Source of the DNA: Calendula officinalis
Taxonomy: Eukaryota > Streptophyta > Magnoliopsida > Asterales > Asteraceae
DNA length: 64,000 nucleotides
Assembly (NCBI GenBank): GCA_963853835.1
Contig: OY970824.1
Coordinates: 40,680,727-40,744,726, forward strand
Direction of reading: 5' to 3'
Shown here: piece after piece, positions 49,842-63,313 of the stretch
Position numbering within the stretch: position 1 is the stretch's first letter
Layout: each line of letters starts with the position of its first letter
Notes under the pieces: model-generated
The model's database searches: none
What the model saw: only the letters and a program-made list of their open reading frames with translations
Told to the model about the DNA's origin: nothing
Made by a program: the position numbers and the translations under genes

Positions 49842-52750
49842 GTGTCTGTTTCACGCCCACGAGTAACTAAAATAGCTGGTTCATTCGTCACTGCCAAGAA
49901 CAAGTTCGGCCCGAACTCTTCACTGTTCCCGGCCCGAACTTCATTTTCGGCCCGAACTTCATTTTCGGCCCGAACTTCAACCTCGGCCCGAACTCCGACC
50001 TCGGCCCGAACTTCAACCTCGGCTCGAACATCATCCTCGGCCCGAACACCGAACTTCGGCCCGAACACCACTTCGGCCCGAACATCCCACTTCGGCTCGA
50101 ACATCACTCTTCGGCCCGAACTCTTCAATATCCAAGATTGTGTGACAAAAGGTGCTATACTAAAACATTCATAACTTTCAGTTCGGGTGTCCGTTTCACG
50201 TCCACGAGTAAGCAAAATAGGTGGTTCGTTCGTCACTGCCAAGAACAAGTTCGGCCCGAACTCTTCAGTGTTCCCGGCCCGAACTTCATTTTCGGCCCAA
50301 ACTTCAACCTCGGCCCGAACTCTGACCTCGGCCCGAACTTCAACCACGGCCCGAACATCATCCTCGGCCCGAACACCGAACTTCGGCCCGAACACCACTT
50401 CGGCCCGAACATCCCACTTCGGCCCAAACACCACTTCGGCCCGAACATCCCTCTTCGGCCCGAACTCTTCAGTATCCAAGATTGTGTGACAAAAGGTGCT
50501 ATACTAAAACATTCATAACTTTCAGCTCGGGTGTCCGTTTCACGCCCACGAGTAACTAAAATAGCTGGTTCATTCGTCACTGCCAATAACAAGTTCGGCC
50601 CGAACTCTTCACTGTTCCCGGCCCGAACTTCATTTTCGGCCCGAACTTCAACCTCGGCCCGAACTCCGACCTCGGCCCGAACATCATTCTCGGCCCGAAC
50701 ACCAATCTTCGGCCCGAACACTACTTCGGCCCGAACATCCCACTTCGGCCCGAACACCACTTCGGCCCGAACTTTCCTCTTCGGCCCGAACTCTTCAATA
50801 TCCAAGATTGTGTGACAAAAGGTGCTATACTAAAACATTCATAACTTTCAGCTCGGGTGTCCGTTTCACGCCCACGAGTAACCAAAATAGCTGGTTCGTT
50901 CGTCACTGCCAAGAACAAGTTCGGCCCGAACTCTTCACTGTTCCCGGCCCGAACTTCATTTACGGCCCGAACTTCAACCTCGGCCCGAACTCCGACCTCG
51001 GCCCGAACTTCAACCTCGGCCCGAACATCATCCTCGGCCCGAACACCACTTCGGCCCGAACACCACTTTGGCCCGAACATTCCACTTCGGCCCGAACACC
51101 ACTTCGGCCCGAACATCCCTCTTCGGCCCGAACTCTTCAATATCCAAGATTGTGTGACAGAAGGTGATATACTAAAACGTTCATAACTTTCAGCTCGGGT
51201 GTCCGTTTCACGCCCACGAGTAACTAAAATAGCTGGTTCATTCGTCACTGCCAAGAACAAGTTCGGCCCGAACATTCCACTTCGGCCCGAACACCACTTC
51301 GGCCCGAACATCCCTCTTCGGCCCGAACTCTTCAATATCCAAGATTGTGTGACAAAAGGTGCTATACTAAAACATTCATAACTTTCAGCTCGGGTGTCTG
51401 TTTCACGCCCACGAGTAACTAAAATAGCTGGTTCATTCGTCACTGCCAAGAACAAGTTCGGCCCGAACTCTTCACTGTTCCCGGCCTGAACTTCATTTTC
51501 GGCCCGAACTTCATTTTCGGCCCGAACTTCAACCTCGGCCCGAACTCCGACCTCGGCCCGAACTTCAACCTCGGCCCGAACATCATCCTCGGCCCGAACA
51601 CCGAACTTCGGCCCGAACACCACTTCGGCCCGAACATCCCACTTCGGCTCGAACATCACTCTTCGGCCCGAACTCTTCAATATCCAAGATTGTGTGACAA
51701 AAGGTGCTATACTAAAACATTCATAACTTTCAGTTCGGGTGTCCGTTTCACGTCCACGAGTAAGCAAAATAGGTGGTTCGTTCGTCACTGCCAAGAACAA
51801 GTTCGGCCCGAACTCTTCAGTGTTCCCGGCCCGAACTTCATTTTCGGCCCAAACTTCAACCTCGGCCCGAACTCTGACCTCGGCCCGAACTTCAACCACG
51901 GCCCGAACATCATCCTCGGCCCGAACACCGAACTTCGGCCCGAACACCACTTCGGCCCGAACATCCCACTTCGGCCCAAACACCACTTCGGCCCGAACAT
52001 CCCTCTTCGGCCCGAACTCTTCAGTATCCAAGATTGTGTGACAAAAGGTGCTATACTAAAACATTCATAACTTTCAGCTCGGGTGTCCGTTTCACGCCCA
52101 CGAGTAACTAAAATAGCTGGTTCATTCGTCACTGCCAATAACAAGTTCGGCCCGAACTCTTCACTGTTCCCGGCCCGAACTTCATTTTCGGCCCGAACTT
52201 CAACCTCGGCCCGAACTCCGACCTCGGCCCGAACATCATTCTCGGCCCGAACACCGATCTTCGGCCCGAACACTACTTCGGCCCGAACATCCCACTTCGG
52301 CCCGAACACCACTTCGGCCCGAACTTTCCTCTTCGGCCCGAACTCTTCAATATCCAAGATTGTGTGACAAAAGGTGCTATACTAAAACATTCATAACTTT
52401 CAGCTCGGGTGTCCGTTTCACGCCCACGAGTAACCAAAATAGCTGGTTCGTTCGTCACTGCCAAGAACAAGTTCGGCCCGAACTCTTCACTGTTCCCGGC
52501 CCGAACTTCATTTACGGCCCGAACTTCAACCTCGGCCCGAACTCCGACCTCGGCCCGAACTTCAACCTCGGCCCGAACATCATCCTCGGCCCGAACACCA
52601 CTTCGGCCCGAACACCACTTTGGCCCGAACATTCCACTTCGGCCCGAACACCACTTCGGCCCGAATATCCCTCTTCGGCCCGAACTCTTCAATATCCAAG
52701 ATTGTGTGACAAAAGGTGATATACTAAAACGTTCATAACTTTCAGCTCGG
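49647..52750. repeat. Higher-order repeat, 5-mer, 1,552 bp, two copies
   Basis: Two blocks, 49,647-51,198 and 51,199-52,750, each made of units of 195, 345, 344, 326 and 342 bp in that order. Distinctive marks at +1,552 are ggtgatatactaaaacg before the 195-bp unit, gggtgtctgtttcacg, tcacgtccacgag with aataggtgg, cttcagtgttcccgg, gccaataacaag, and aactttcctcttcgg. Confidence 0.88.
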
Positions 52751-54134
52751 GTGTCCGTTTCACGCCCACGAGTAACTAAAATAGCTGGTTCATTCGTCAC
52801 TGCCAAGAACAAGTTCGGCCCGAACATTCCACTTCGGCCCGAACACCACTTCGGCCCGAACATCCCTCTTCGGCCCGAACTCTTCAATATCCAAGATTGT
52901 GTGACAAAAGGTGCTATACTAAAACATTCATAACTTTCAGCTCGGGTGTCTGTTTCACGCCCACGAGTAACTAAAATAGCTGGTTCATTCGTCACTGCCA
53001 AGAACAAGTTCGGCCCGAACTCTTCACTGTTCCCGGCCCGAACTTCAACCTCGGCCCGAACTTCAACCTCGGCCCGAACTCCGACCTTGGCCCGAACATC
53101 ATTCTCGGCCCGAACACCGAACTTCGGCCTGAACACTACTTCGGCCCGAACATCCCACTTCGGCCCGAACACCACTTCGGCCCGAACTTTCCTCTTCGGC
53201 CCGAACTCTTCAATATCCAAGATTGTGTGACAAAAGGTGCTATACTAAAACATTCATAACTTTCAGCTCGGGTGTCCGTTTCACGCCCACGAGTAACCAA
53301 AATAGCTGGTTCGTTCGTCACTGCCAAGAACAAGTTCGGCCCGAACTCTTCACTGTTCCCGGCCCGAACTTCATTTACGGCCCGAACTTCAACCTCGGCC
53401 CGAACTCCGACCTCGGCCCGAACTTCAACCTCGGCCCGAACATCATCCTCGGCCCGAACACCACTTCGGCCCGAACACCACTTTGGCCCGAACATTCCAC
53501 TTCGGCCCGAACACCACTTCGGCCCGAATATCCCTCTTCGGCCCGAACTCTTCAATATCCAAGATTGTGTGACAAAAGGTGATATACTAAAACGTTCATA
53601 ACTTTCAGCTCGGGTGTCCGTTTCACGCCCACGAGTAACTAAAATAGCTGGTTCATTCGTCACTGCCAAGAACAAGTTCGGCCCGAACATTCCACTTCGG
53701 CCCGAACACCACTTCGGCCCGAACATCCCTCTTCGGCCCGAACTCTTCAATATCCAAGATTGTGTGACAAAAGGTGCTATACTAAAACATTCATAACTTT
53801 CAGCTCGGGTGTCTGTTTCACGCCCACGAGTAACTAAAATAGCTGGTTCATTCGTCACTGCCAAGAACAAGTTCGGCCCGAACTCTTCACTGTTCCCGGC
53901 CCGAACTTCAACCTCGGCCCGAACTTCAACCTCGGCCCGAACTCCGACCTTGGCCCGAACATCATTCTCGGCCCGAACACCGAACTTCGGCCTGAACACT
54001 ACTTCGGCCCGAACATCCCACTTCGGCCCGAACACCACTTCGGCCCGAACATTCCTCTTCGGCCCGAACTCTTCAATATCCAAGATTGTGTGACAAAAGG
54101 TGCTATACTAAAACATTCATAACTTTCAGCTCGG
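52409..54134. repeat. Contracted higher-order repeat, 3-mer, 863 bp, two copies
   Basis: Blocks 52,409-53,271 and 53,272-54,134, each of units 342, 195 and 326 bp. They start with the same 342- and 195-bp monomers as the preceding 1,552-bp block. The rest of that block is replaced by one 326-bp monomer that lacks the ttcattttcggcccgaac subrepeat. Both copies share the private change cccgaatatccctc. Confidence 0.87.
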
Positions 54135-57100
54135 GTGTCCGTTTCACGCCCACGAGTAACCAAAATAGCTGGTTCGTTCGACACTGCCAAGAACAAGTTC
54201 GGCCCGAACTCTTCACTGTTCCCGGCCCGAACTTCATTTACGGCCCGAACTTCAACCTCGGCCCGAACTCCGACCTCGGCCCGAACTTCAACCTCGGCCC
54301 GAACATCATCCTCGGCCCGAACATCACTTCGGCCCGAACACCACTTCGGCCCGAACATTCCATTTCGGCCCGAACACCACTTCGGCCCGAACATCCCTCT
54401 TCGGCCCGAACTCTTCAATATCCAAGATTGTGTGACAAAAGGTGCTATACTAAAACATTCATAACTTTCAGCTCGGGTGTCCGTTTCACGCCCACGAGTA
54501 ACTAATATAGCTGGTTCATTCGTCAATGCCAAGAACAAGTTCGGCCCGAACTCTTCACTGTTCCCGGCCCGAACTTCATTTTCGGCCCGAACTTCAACCT
54601 CGGCCCGAACTTCAACCTCGGCCCGAACTCCGACCTTGGCCCGAACATCATTCTCGGCCCGAACACCGAACTTCGGCCTGAACACTACTTCGGCCCGAAC
54701 ATCCCACTTCGGCCCGAACACCACTTCGGCCCGAACATCCCTCTTCGGCCCGAACTCTTCAATATCCAAGATTGTGTGACAAAAGGTGCTATACTAGAAC
54801 ATTCATAACTTTCAGCTCGGGTGTCCGTTTCACGCCCACGAGTAACCAAAATAGCTGGTTCATTCGTCACTGCCAAGAACAAGTTCGGCCCGAACTCTTC
54901 ACTGTTCCAGGCCCGAACTTCATTTTCGGCCCGAACTCCAACCTCGGCCTGAACTCCGACCTCGGCCCGAACTTCAACCTCGGCCCGAACATCATCCTCG
55001 GCCCGAACACCGAACTTCGGCCCGAACACCACTTCGGCCCGAACATCCCACTTCGGCCCAAACACCACTTCGGCCCGAACGTCCCTCTTCGGCCCGAACT
55101 CTTCAGTATCCAAGATTGTGTGACAAAAGGTGCTATACTAAAACATTCATAACTTTCAGCTCGGGTGTCCGTTTCACGCCCACGAGTAACCAAAATAGCT
55201 GGTTCATTAGTCACTGCCAATAACAAGTTCGGCCCGAACTCTTCACTGTTCCCGGCCCGAACTTCATTTTCGGCCCGAACTTCAACCTCGGCCCGAACTC
55301 CGACCTCGGCCCGAACATCATTCTCGGCCCGAACACCGAACTTCGGCCCGAACACTACTTCGGCCCGAACATCCCACTTCGGCCCTAACACCACTTCGGC
55401 CCGAAGTTTCCTCTTCGGCCCGAACTCTTCAATATCCAAGATTGTGTGACAAAAGGTGCTATACTAAAACATTCATAACTTTCAGCTCGGGTGTCCGTTT
55501 CACGCCCACGAGTAACCAAAATAGCTGGTTCGTTCGTCACTGCCAAGAACAAGTTCGGCCCGAACTCTTCACTGTTCCCGGCCCGAACTTCATTTACGGC
55601 CCGAACTTCAACCTCGGCCCGAACTCCGACCTCGGCCCGAACTTCAACCTCGTCCCGAACATCATCCTCGGCCCGAACACCACTTCGGCCCGAACACCAC
55701 TTTGGCCCGAACATTCCACTTCGGCCCGAACACCACTTCGGCCCGAACATCCCTCTTCGGCCCGAACTCTTCAATATCCAAGATTGTGTGACAAAAGGTG
55801 ATATACTAAAACGTTCATAACTTTCAGCTCGGGTGTCCATTTCACGCCCACGAGTAACTAAAATAGCTGGTTCATTCGTCACTGCCAAGAACAAGTTCGG
55901 CCCGAACATTCCACTTCGGCCCGAACACCACTTCGGCCCGAACATCCCTCTTCGGCCCGAACTCTTCAATATCCAAGATTGTGTGACAAAAGGTGCTATA
56001 CTAAAACATTCATAACTTTCAGCTCGGGTGTCTGTTTCACGCCCACGAGTAACTAAAATAGCTGGTTCATTCGTCACTGCCAAGAACAAGTTCGGCCCGA
56101 ACTCTTCACTGTTCCCGGCCCGAACTTCATTTTCGGCCCGAACTTCAACCTCGGCCCGAACTTCAACCTCGGCCCGAACTCCGACCTTGGCCCGAACATC
56201 ATTCTCGGCCCGAACACCGAACTTCGGCCTGAACACTACTTCGGCCCGAACATCCCACTTCGGCCCGAACACCACTTCGGCCCGAACGTTCCTCTTCGGC
56301 CCGAACTCTTCAATATCCAAGATTGTGTGACAAAAGGTGCTATACTAAAACATTCATAACTTTCAGCTCGGGTGTCCGTTTCACGCCCACGAGTAACCAA
56401 AATAGCTGGTTCGTTCGTCACTGCCAAGAACAAGTTCGGCCCGAACTCTTCACTGTTCCCGGCCCGAACTTCATTTACGGCCCGAACTTCAACCTCGGCC
56501 CGAACTTCAACCTCGGCCCGAACATCATCCTCGGCCCGAACATCACTTCGGCCCGAACACCACTTCGGCCCGAACATTCCATTTCGGCCCGAACACCACT
56601 TCGGCCCGAACATCCCTCTTCGGCCCGAACTCTTCAATATCCAAGATTGTGTGAAAAAAGGTGCTATACTAAAGCATTCATAACTTTCAGCTCGGGTGTC
56701 CGTTTCACGCACACGAGTAACTAAAATAGCTGGTTCATTCGTCACTGCCAAGAACAAGTTCGGCCCGAACTCTTCACTGTTCCCGGCCCGAACTTCATTT
56801 TCGGCCCGAACTTCAACCTCGGCCCGAACTTCGACCTCGGCCCGAACTCCGACCTTGGCCCGAACATCATTCTCGGCCCGAACACCGAACTTCGGCCTGA
56901 ACACTACTTCGGCCCGAACATCCCACTTCGGCCCGAACACCACTTCGGCCCGAACATTCCTCTTCGGCCCGAACTCTTCAATATCCAAGATTGTGTGACA
57001 AAAGGTGCTATACTAAAACATTCATAACTTTCAGCTCGGGTGTCCGTTTCACGCCCACGAGTAACCAAAATAGCTGGTTCGTTCGACACTGCCAAGAACA

Positions 57101-59850
57101 AGTTCGGCCCGAACTCTTCACTGTTCCCGGCCCGAACTTCATTTACGGCCCGAACTTCAACCTCGGCCCGAACTCCGACCTCGGCCCGAACTTCAACCTC
57201 GGCCCGAACATCATCCTCGGCCCGAACATCACTTCGGCCCGAACACCACTTCGGCCCGAACATTCCATTTCGGCCCGAACACCACTTCGGCCCGAACATC
57301 CCTCTTCGGCCCGAACTCTTCAATATCCAAGATTGTGTGACAAAAGGTGCTATACTAAAACATTCATAACTTTCAGCTCGGGTGTCCGTTTCACGCCCAC
57401 GAGTAACTAATATAGCTGGTTCATTCGTCAATGCCAAGAACAAGTTCGGCCCGAACTCTTCACTGTTCCCGGCCCGAACTTCATTTTCGGCCCGAACTTC
57501 AACCTCGGCCCGAACTTCAACCTCGGCCCGAACTCCGACCTTGGCCCGAACATCATTCTCGGCCCGAACACCGAACTTCGGCCTGAACACTACTTCGGCC
57601 CGAACATCCCACTTCGGCCCGAACACCACTTCGGCCCGAACATCCCTCTTCGGCCCGAACTCTTCAATATCCAAGATTGTGTGACAAAAGGTGCTATACT
57701 AGAACATTCATAACTTTCAGCTCGGGTGTCCGTTTCACGCCCACGAGTAACCAAAATAGCTGGTTCATTCGTCACTGCCAAGAACAAGTTCGGCCCGAAC
57801 TCTTCACTGTTCCAGGCCCGAACTTCATTTTCGGCCCGAACTCCAACCTCGGCCTGAACTCCGACCTCGGCCCGAACTTCAACCTCGGCCCGAACATCAT
57901 CCTCGGCCCGAACACCGAACTTCGGCCCGAACACCACTTCGGCCCGAACATCCCACTTCGGCCCAAACACCACTTCGGCCCGAACGTCCCTCTTCGGCCC
58001 GAACTCTTCAGTATCCAAGATTGTGTGACAAAAGGTGCTATACTAAAACATTCATAACTTTCAGCTCGGGTGTCCGTTTCACGCCCACGAGTAACCAAAA
58101 TAGCTGGTTCATTCGTCACTGCCAATAACAAGTTCGGCCCGAACTCTTCACTGTTCCCGGCCCGAACTTCATTTTCGGCCCGAACTTCAACCTCGGCCCG
58201 AACTCCGACCTCGGCCCGAACATCATTCTCGGCCCGAACACCGAACTTCGGCCCGAACACTACTTCGGCCCGAACATCCCACTTCGGCCCTAACACCACT
58301 TCGGCCCGAAGTTTCCTCTTCGGCCCGAACTCTTCAATATCCAAGATTGTGTGACAAAAGGTGCTATACTAAAACATTCATAACTTTCAGCTCGGGTGTC
58401 CGTTTCACGCCCACGAGTAACCAAAATAGCTGGTTCGTTCGTCACTGCCAAGAACAAGTTCGGCCCGAACTCTTCACTGTTCCCGGCCCGAACTTCATTT
58501 ACGGCCCGAACTTCAACCTCGGCCCGAACTCCGACCTCGGCCCGAACTTCAACCTCGGCCCGAACATCATCCTCGGCCCGAACACCACTTCGGCCCGAAC
58601 ACCACTTTGGCCCGAACATTCCACTTCGGCCCGAACACCACTTCGGCCCGAACATCCCTCTTCGGCCCGAACTCTTCAATATCCAAGATTGTGTGACAAA
58701 AGGTGATATACTAAAACGTTCATAACTTTCAGCTCGGGTGTCCATTTCACGCCCACGAGTAACTAAAATAGCTGGTTCATTCGTCACTGCCAAGAACAAG
58801 TTCGGCCCGAACATTCCACTTCGGCCCGAACACCACTTCGGCCCGAACATCCCTCTTCGGCCCGAACTCTTCAATATCCAAGATTGTGTGACAAAAGGTG
58901 CTATACTAAAACATTCATAACTTTCAGCTCGGGTGTCTGTTTCACGCCCACGAGTAACTAAAATAGCTGGTTCATTCGTCACTGCCAAGAACAAGTTCGG
59001 CCCGAACTCTTCACTGTTCCCGGCCCGAACTTCATTTTTGGCCCGAACTTCAACCTCGGCCCGAACTTCAACCTCGGCCCGAACTCCGACCTTGGCCCGA
59101 ACATCATTCTCGGCCCGAACACCGAACTTCGGCCTGAACACTACTTCGGCCCGAACATCCCACTTCGGCCCGAACACCACTTCGGCCCGAACGTTCCTCT
59201 TCGGCCCGAACTCTTCAATATCCAAGATTGTGTGACAAAAGGTGCTATACTAAAACATTCATAACTTTCAGCTCGGGTGTCCGTTTCACGCCCACGAGTA
59301 ACCAAAATAGCTGGTTCGTTCGTCACTGCCAAGAACAAGTTCGGCCCGAACTCTTCACTGTTCCCGGCCCGAACTTCATTTACGGCCCGAACTTCAACCT
59401 CGGCCCGAACTTCAACCTCGGCCCGAACATCATCCTCGGCCCGAACATCACTTCGGCCCGAACACCACTTCGGCCCGAACATTCCATTTCGGCCCGAACA
59501 CCACTTCGGCCCGAACATCCCTCTTCGGCCCGAACTCTTCAATATCCAAGATTGTGTGAAAAAAGGTGCTATACTAAAGCATTCATAACTTTCAGCTCGG
59601 GTGTCCGTTTCACGCACACGAGTAACTAAAATAGCTGGTTCATTCGTCACTGCCAAGAACAAGTTCGGCCCGAACTCTTCACTGTTCCCGGCCCGAACTT
59701 CATTTTCGGCCCGAACTTCAACCTCGGCCCGAACTTCGACCTCGGCCCGAACTCCGACCTTGGCCCGAACATCATTCTCGGCCCGAACACCGAACTTCGG
59801 CCTGAACACTACTTCGGCCCGAACATCCCACTTCGGCCCGAACACCACTT
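54135..59850. repeat. Near-identical duplication at 2,905-bp offset
   Basis: 54,135-57,039 recurs from 57,040 to about 59,850. Rare variants sit at exactly +2,905: gttcgacactgcc, taactaatatagc with gtcaatgcc, tgttccaggcccg, cgaacgtccctc, ccctaacaccac with gaagtttcctc, gtgtccatttcacg, gaacgttcctc, gtgtgaaaaaagg with actaaagcattc, and cacgcacacgag. A few single-base differences remain, for example cattagtcac at 55,206 against cattcgtcac in the second copy. Confidence 0.9.
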
Positions 59851-60829
59851 CGGCCCGAACATCCCTCTTCGGCCCGAACTCTTCAATATCCAAGATTGTG
59901 TGACAAAAGGTGCTATACTAGAACATTCATAACTTTCAGCTCGGGTGTCCGTTTCACGCCCACGAGTAACCAAAAAAGCTGGTTCATTCGTCACTGCCAA
60001 GAACAAGTTCGGCCCGAACTCTTCATTGTTCCCGGCCCGAACTTCATTTTCGGCCCGAACTCCAACCTCGGCCTGAACTCCGACCTCGGCCCGAACTTCA
60101 ACCTCGGCCCGAACATCATCCTCGGCCCGAACACCGAACTTCGGCCCGAACACCACTTCGGCCCGAACATCCCACTTCGGCCCAAACACCACTTCGGCCC
60201 GAATATCCCTCTTCGGCCCGAACTCTTCAGTATCCAAGATTGTGTGACAAAAGGTGCTATACTAAAACATTCATAACTTTCAGCTCGGGTGTCCGTTTCA
60301 CGCCCACGAGTAACCAAAATAGCTGGTTCATTCGTCACTGCCAATAACAAGTTCGGCCCGAACTCTTCACTGTTCCCGGCCCGAACTTCATTTTCGGCCC
60401 GAACTTCAACCTCGGCCCGAACTCCGACCTCGGCCCGAACATCATTCTCGGCCCGAACACCGAACTTCGGCCCGAACACTACTTCGGCCCGAACATCCCA
60501 CTTCGGCCCGAACACCACTTCGGCCCGAACTTTCCTCTTCGGCCCGAACTCTTCAATATCCAAGATTGTGTGACAAAAGGTGCTATACTAAAACATTCAT
60601 AACTTTCAGCTCGGGTGTCCGTTTCACGCCCACGAGTAACCAAAATAGCTGGTTCGTTCGTCACTGCCAAGAACAAGTTCGGCCCGAACTCTTCACTGTT
60701 CCCGGCCCGAACTTCATTTACGGCCCGAACTTCAACCTCGGCCCGAACTCCGACCTCGGCCCGAACTTCAACCTCGGCCCGAACATCATCTTCGGCCCGA
60801 ACACCACTTCGGCCCGAACACCACTTCGG

Positions 60830-60850
60830 CCCGAACACCACGAGTAACCA
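60830..60850. repeat. Illegitimate junction inside a monomer
   Basis: The subrepeat cggcccgaacaccac runs straight into cacgagtaacc, the middle of a core. The intervening AT-rich core half is missing. The two normal contexts, gaacaccactt and cgcccacgag, share ccac at the join, which fits a microhomology-mediated deletion. Confidence 0.85.
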
Positions 60851-62230
60851 AAATAGCTGGTTCGTTCGTCACTCCCAAGAACAAGTTCGGCCCGAACTCT
60901 TCACTGTTCCCGGCCCGAACTTCATTTTCGGCCCGAACTTCAACCTCGGCCCGAACTCCGACCTCGGCCCGAACATCATCCTCGGCCCGAAACCGAACTT
61001 CGGCCCGAACACCAATTCGGCCCGAACATCCCACTTCGGCCCGAACACCACTTCGGCCCGAACATCCCTCTTCGACCCGAACTCTTCAATATCTAAGATT
61101 GTGTGACAAAAGGTGCTATACTAAAACACTCATAACTTTCAGCTCGGGTGTCCGTTTCACGCCCACGAGTAACCAAAATAGCTGGTTCGTTCGTCACTGC
61201 CAAGAACAAGTTCGGACCGAACTCTTCACTGTTCCCGGCCCGAACTTCATTTTCGGCCCGAACTTCAACCTCGGCCCGAACTCTGACCTCGGCCCGAACT
61301 CCGACCTCGGCCCGAACATCATCCTCGACCCGAACACCGAACTTCGGCCTGAACACCACTTCGGCCCGAACACCACTTCGGCCCGAACATCCCACTTCGG
61401 CCCGAACACCACTTCGGCCCGAACATCCCTCTTCGACCAGAACTCTTCAATATCCAAGATTGTGTGACAAAAGGTGCTATACTAAAACATTCATAACTTT
61501 CAGCTCGGGTGTCCGTTTCACGCCCACGAGTAACCAAAATAGCTGGTTCGTTCGTCACTGCCAAGAACAAGTTCGGCCCGAACTCTTCACTGTTCCCAGC
61601 CCGAACTTCATTTGCGGCCCGAACTTCAACCTCGGCCCGAGCTTCAACCTCGGCCCGAACACTGACCTCGGCCCGAACTCCGACCTCGACCCGAACATTA
61701 TCCTCGACCCGAACACCGAACTTCGGCCCGAACACCACTTCGGCCCGAACACCACTTCGGCCCGAACATCCCACTTCGGCCCGAACACCACTTCGGCCCG
61801 AACATCCCTCTTCGACCCGAACTCTTCAATATCCAAGATTGTGTGACAAAAGGTGATATACAACAACATTCATAACTTTCAGCTCGGGTGTCCGTTTCAC
61901 GCACACGAGTAACCAAAATAGCTGGTTCGTTCGTCACTGCCAAGACCAAGTTCGGCACGAACTCTTCACTGTTCCCGGCCCGAACTTCATTTTCGGCCCG
62001 AACTTCAACCTCGGCCCGAACTTCAACCTCGGCCCGAACTCCGACCTCGGCCCGAACTCCGACCTCGGCCCGAACATCATCCTCGGCCCGAACTCCGACC
62101 TCGGCCCGAACATCATCCTCGGCCCGAACTCCACTTCGGCCCGAACATCCCTCTTCGGCCCGAACTCTTCAATATCCAAGATTGTGTGACAAAAGGTGCT
62201 ATACTAAAAGATTCATAACTTTCAGCTCGG

Positions 62231-63313
62231 GTGTCCGCTTCACGCCCACGAGTAACCAAAATAGCTGCTTCATTCGTCACTGCCAAGAACAAGTTCGGCC
62301 CGAACTCTTCACTGTTCCCAGCCCGAACATCATTTTCGGCCCGAACTTCAACCTCGGCCCGAACTTCAACCTCGGCCCGAACTCCGACCTCTGCCCGAAC
62401 ATCACCCTCGGCCCGAACACCGAACTTCGGCCCGAACACCACTTCGGCCCGAACACCACTTCGGCCCGAACATCCCACTTCGGCCCGAACTCCACTTCGG
62501 CCCGAACATCCCTCTTCGGCCCGAACTCTTCAATATCCAAGATTGTGTAACAAAAGGTGCTAAACTAAAACATTCATAACTTTCAGCTCGGGTGTCCGCT
62601 TCACGCCCACGAGTAACCAAAATAGCTGGTTCGTTCGTCACTGCCAAGTACAAGTTCGGCCCGAACTCTTCACTGTTCCCGGCCCGAACATCATTTTCGG
62701 CCCGAACTTCAACCTCGGCCCGAACTTCAACCTCGGCCTGAACTCCGACCTCTGCCCGAACATCACCCTCGGCCCGAACACCGAACTTCGGCCCGAACAC
62801 CACTTCGGCCCGAACACCACTTCGGCCCGAACATCCCACTTCGGCCCGAACACCACTTTGGCCCGAACATCCCTCTTCGGCCCGAACTCTTCAATATCCA
62901 AGATTGTGTGACAAAAGGGGCTATACTAAAACATTCATAACTTTCAGCTCGGGTGTCCGTTTCACGCCCACGAGTAACCAAAATAGCTGGTTCGTTCGTC
63001 ACTGCCAAGAACAAGTTCGGTCCGAACTCTTCACTGTTCCCGGACCGAACTTCATTTTCGGCCCGAACTTCAACCTCGGCCCGAACTTCAACCTCGGCCC
63101 AAACTCCGACCTCTGCCCAAATATCACCCTCGGCCCGAACACCGAACTTCGGCCCGACCACCACTTCGGCCCGAACACCACTTTGACCCGAACATCCCAC
63201 TTCGGCCCGAACACCACTTCGGCCTGAACATCCCTCTTCGGCCCGAACTCTTCAATATCCAAGATTGTGTGACAAAAGGTGCTATACTAAAACATTCATA
63301 ACTTTCCGCTCGG
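62231..63313. repeat. Local ~361-bp monomer subfamily
   Basis: Three successive monomers with period about 361 bp. They are marked by ctccgacctctgccc, atcaccctcggcc and a doubled accactt subrepeat (two 17-bp units in a row, giving 361 instead of 362). Two of the three have gtgtccgcttcacg. The subfamily is absent from the rest of the window. Confidence 0.75.
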
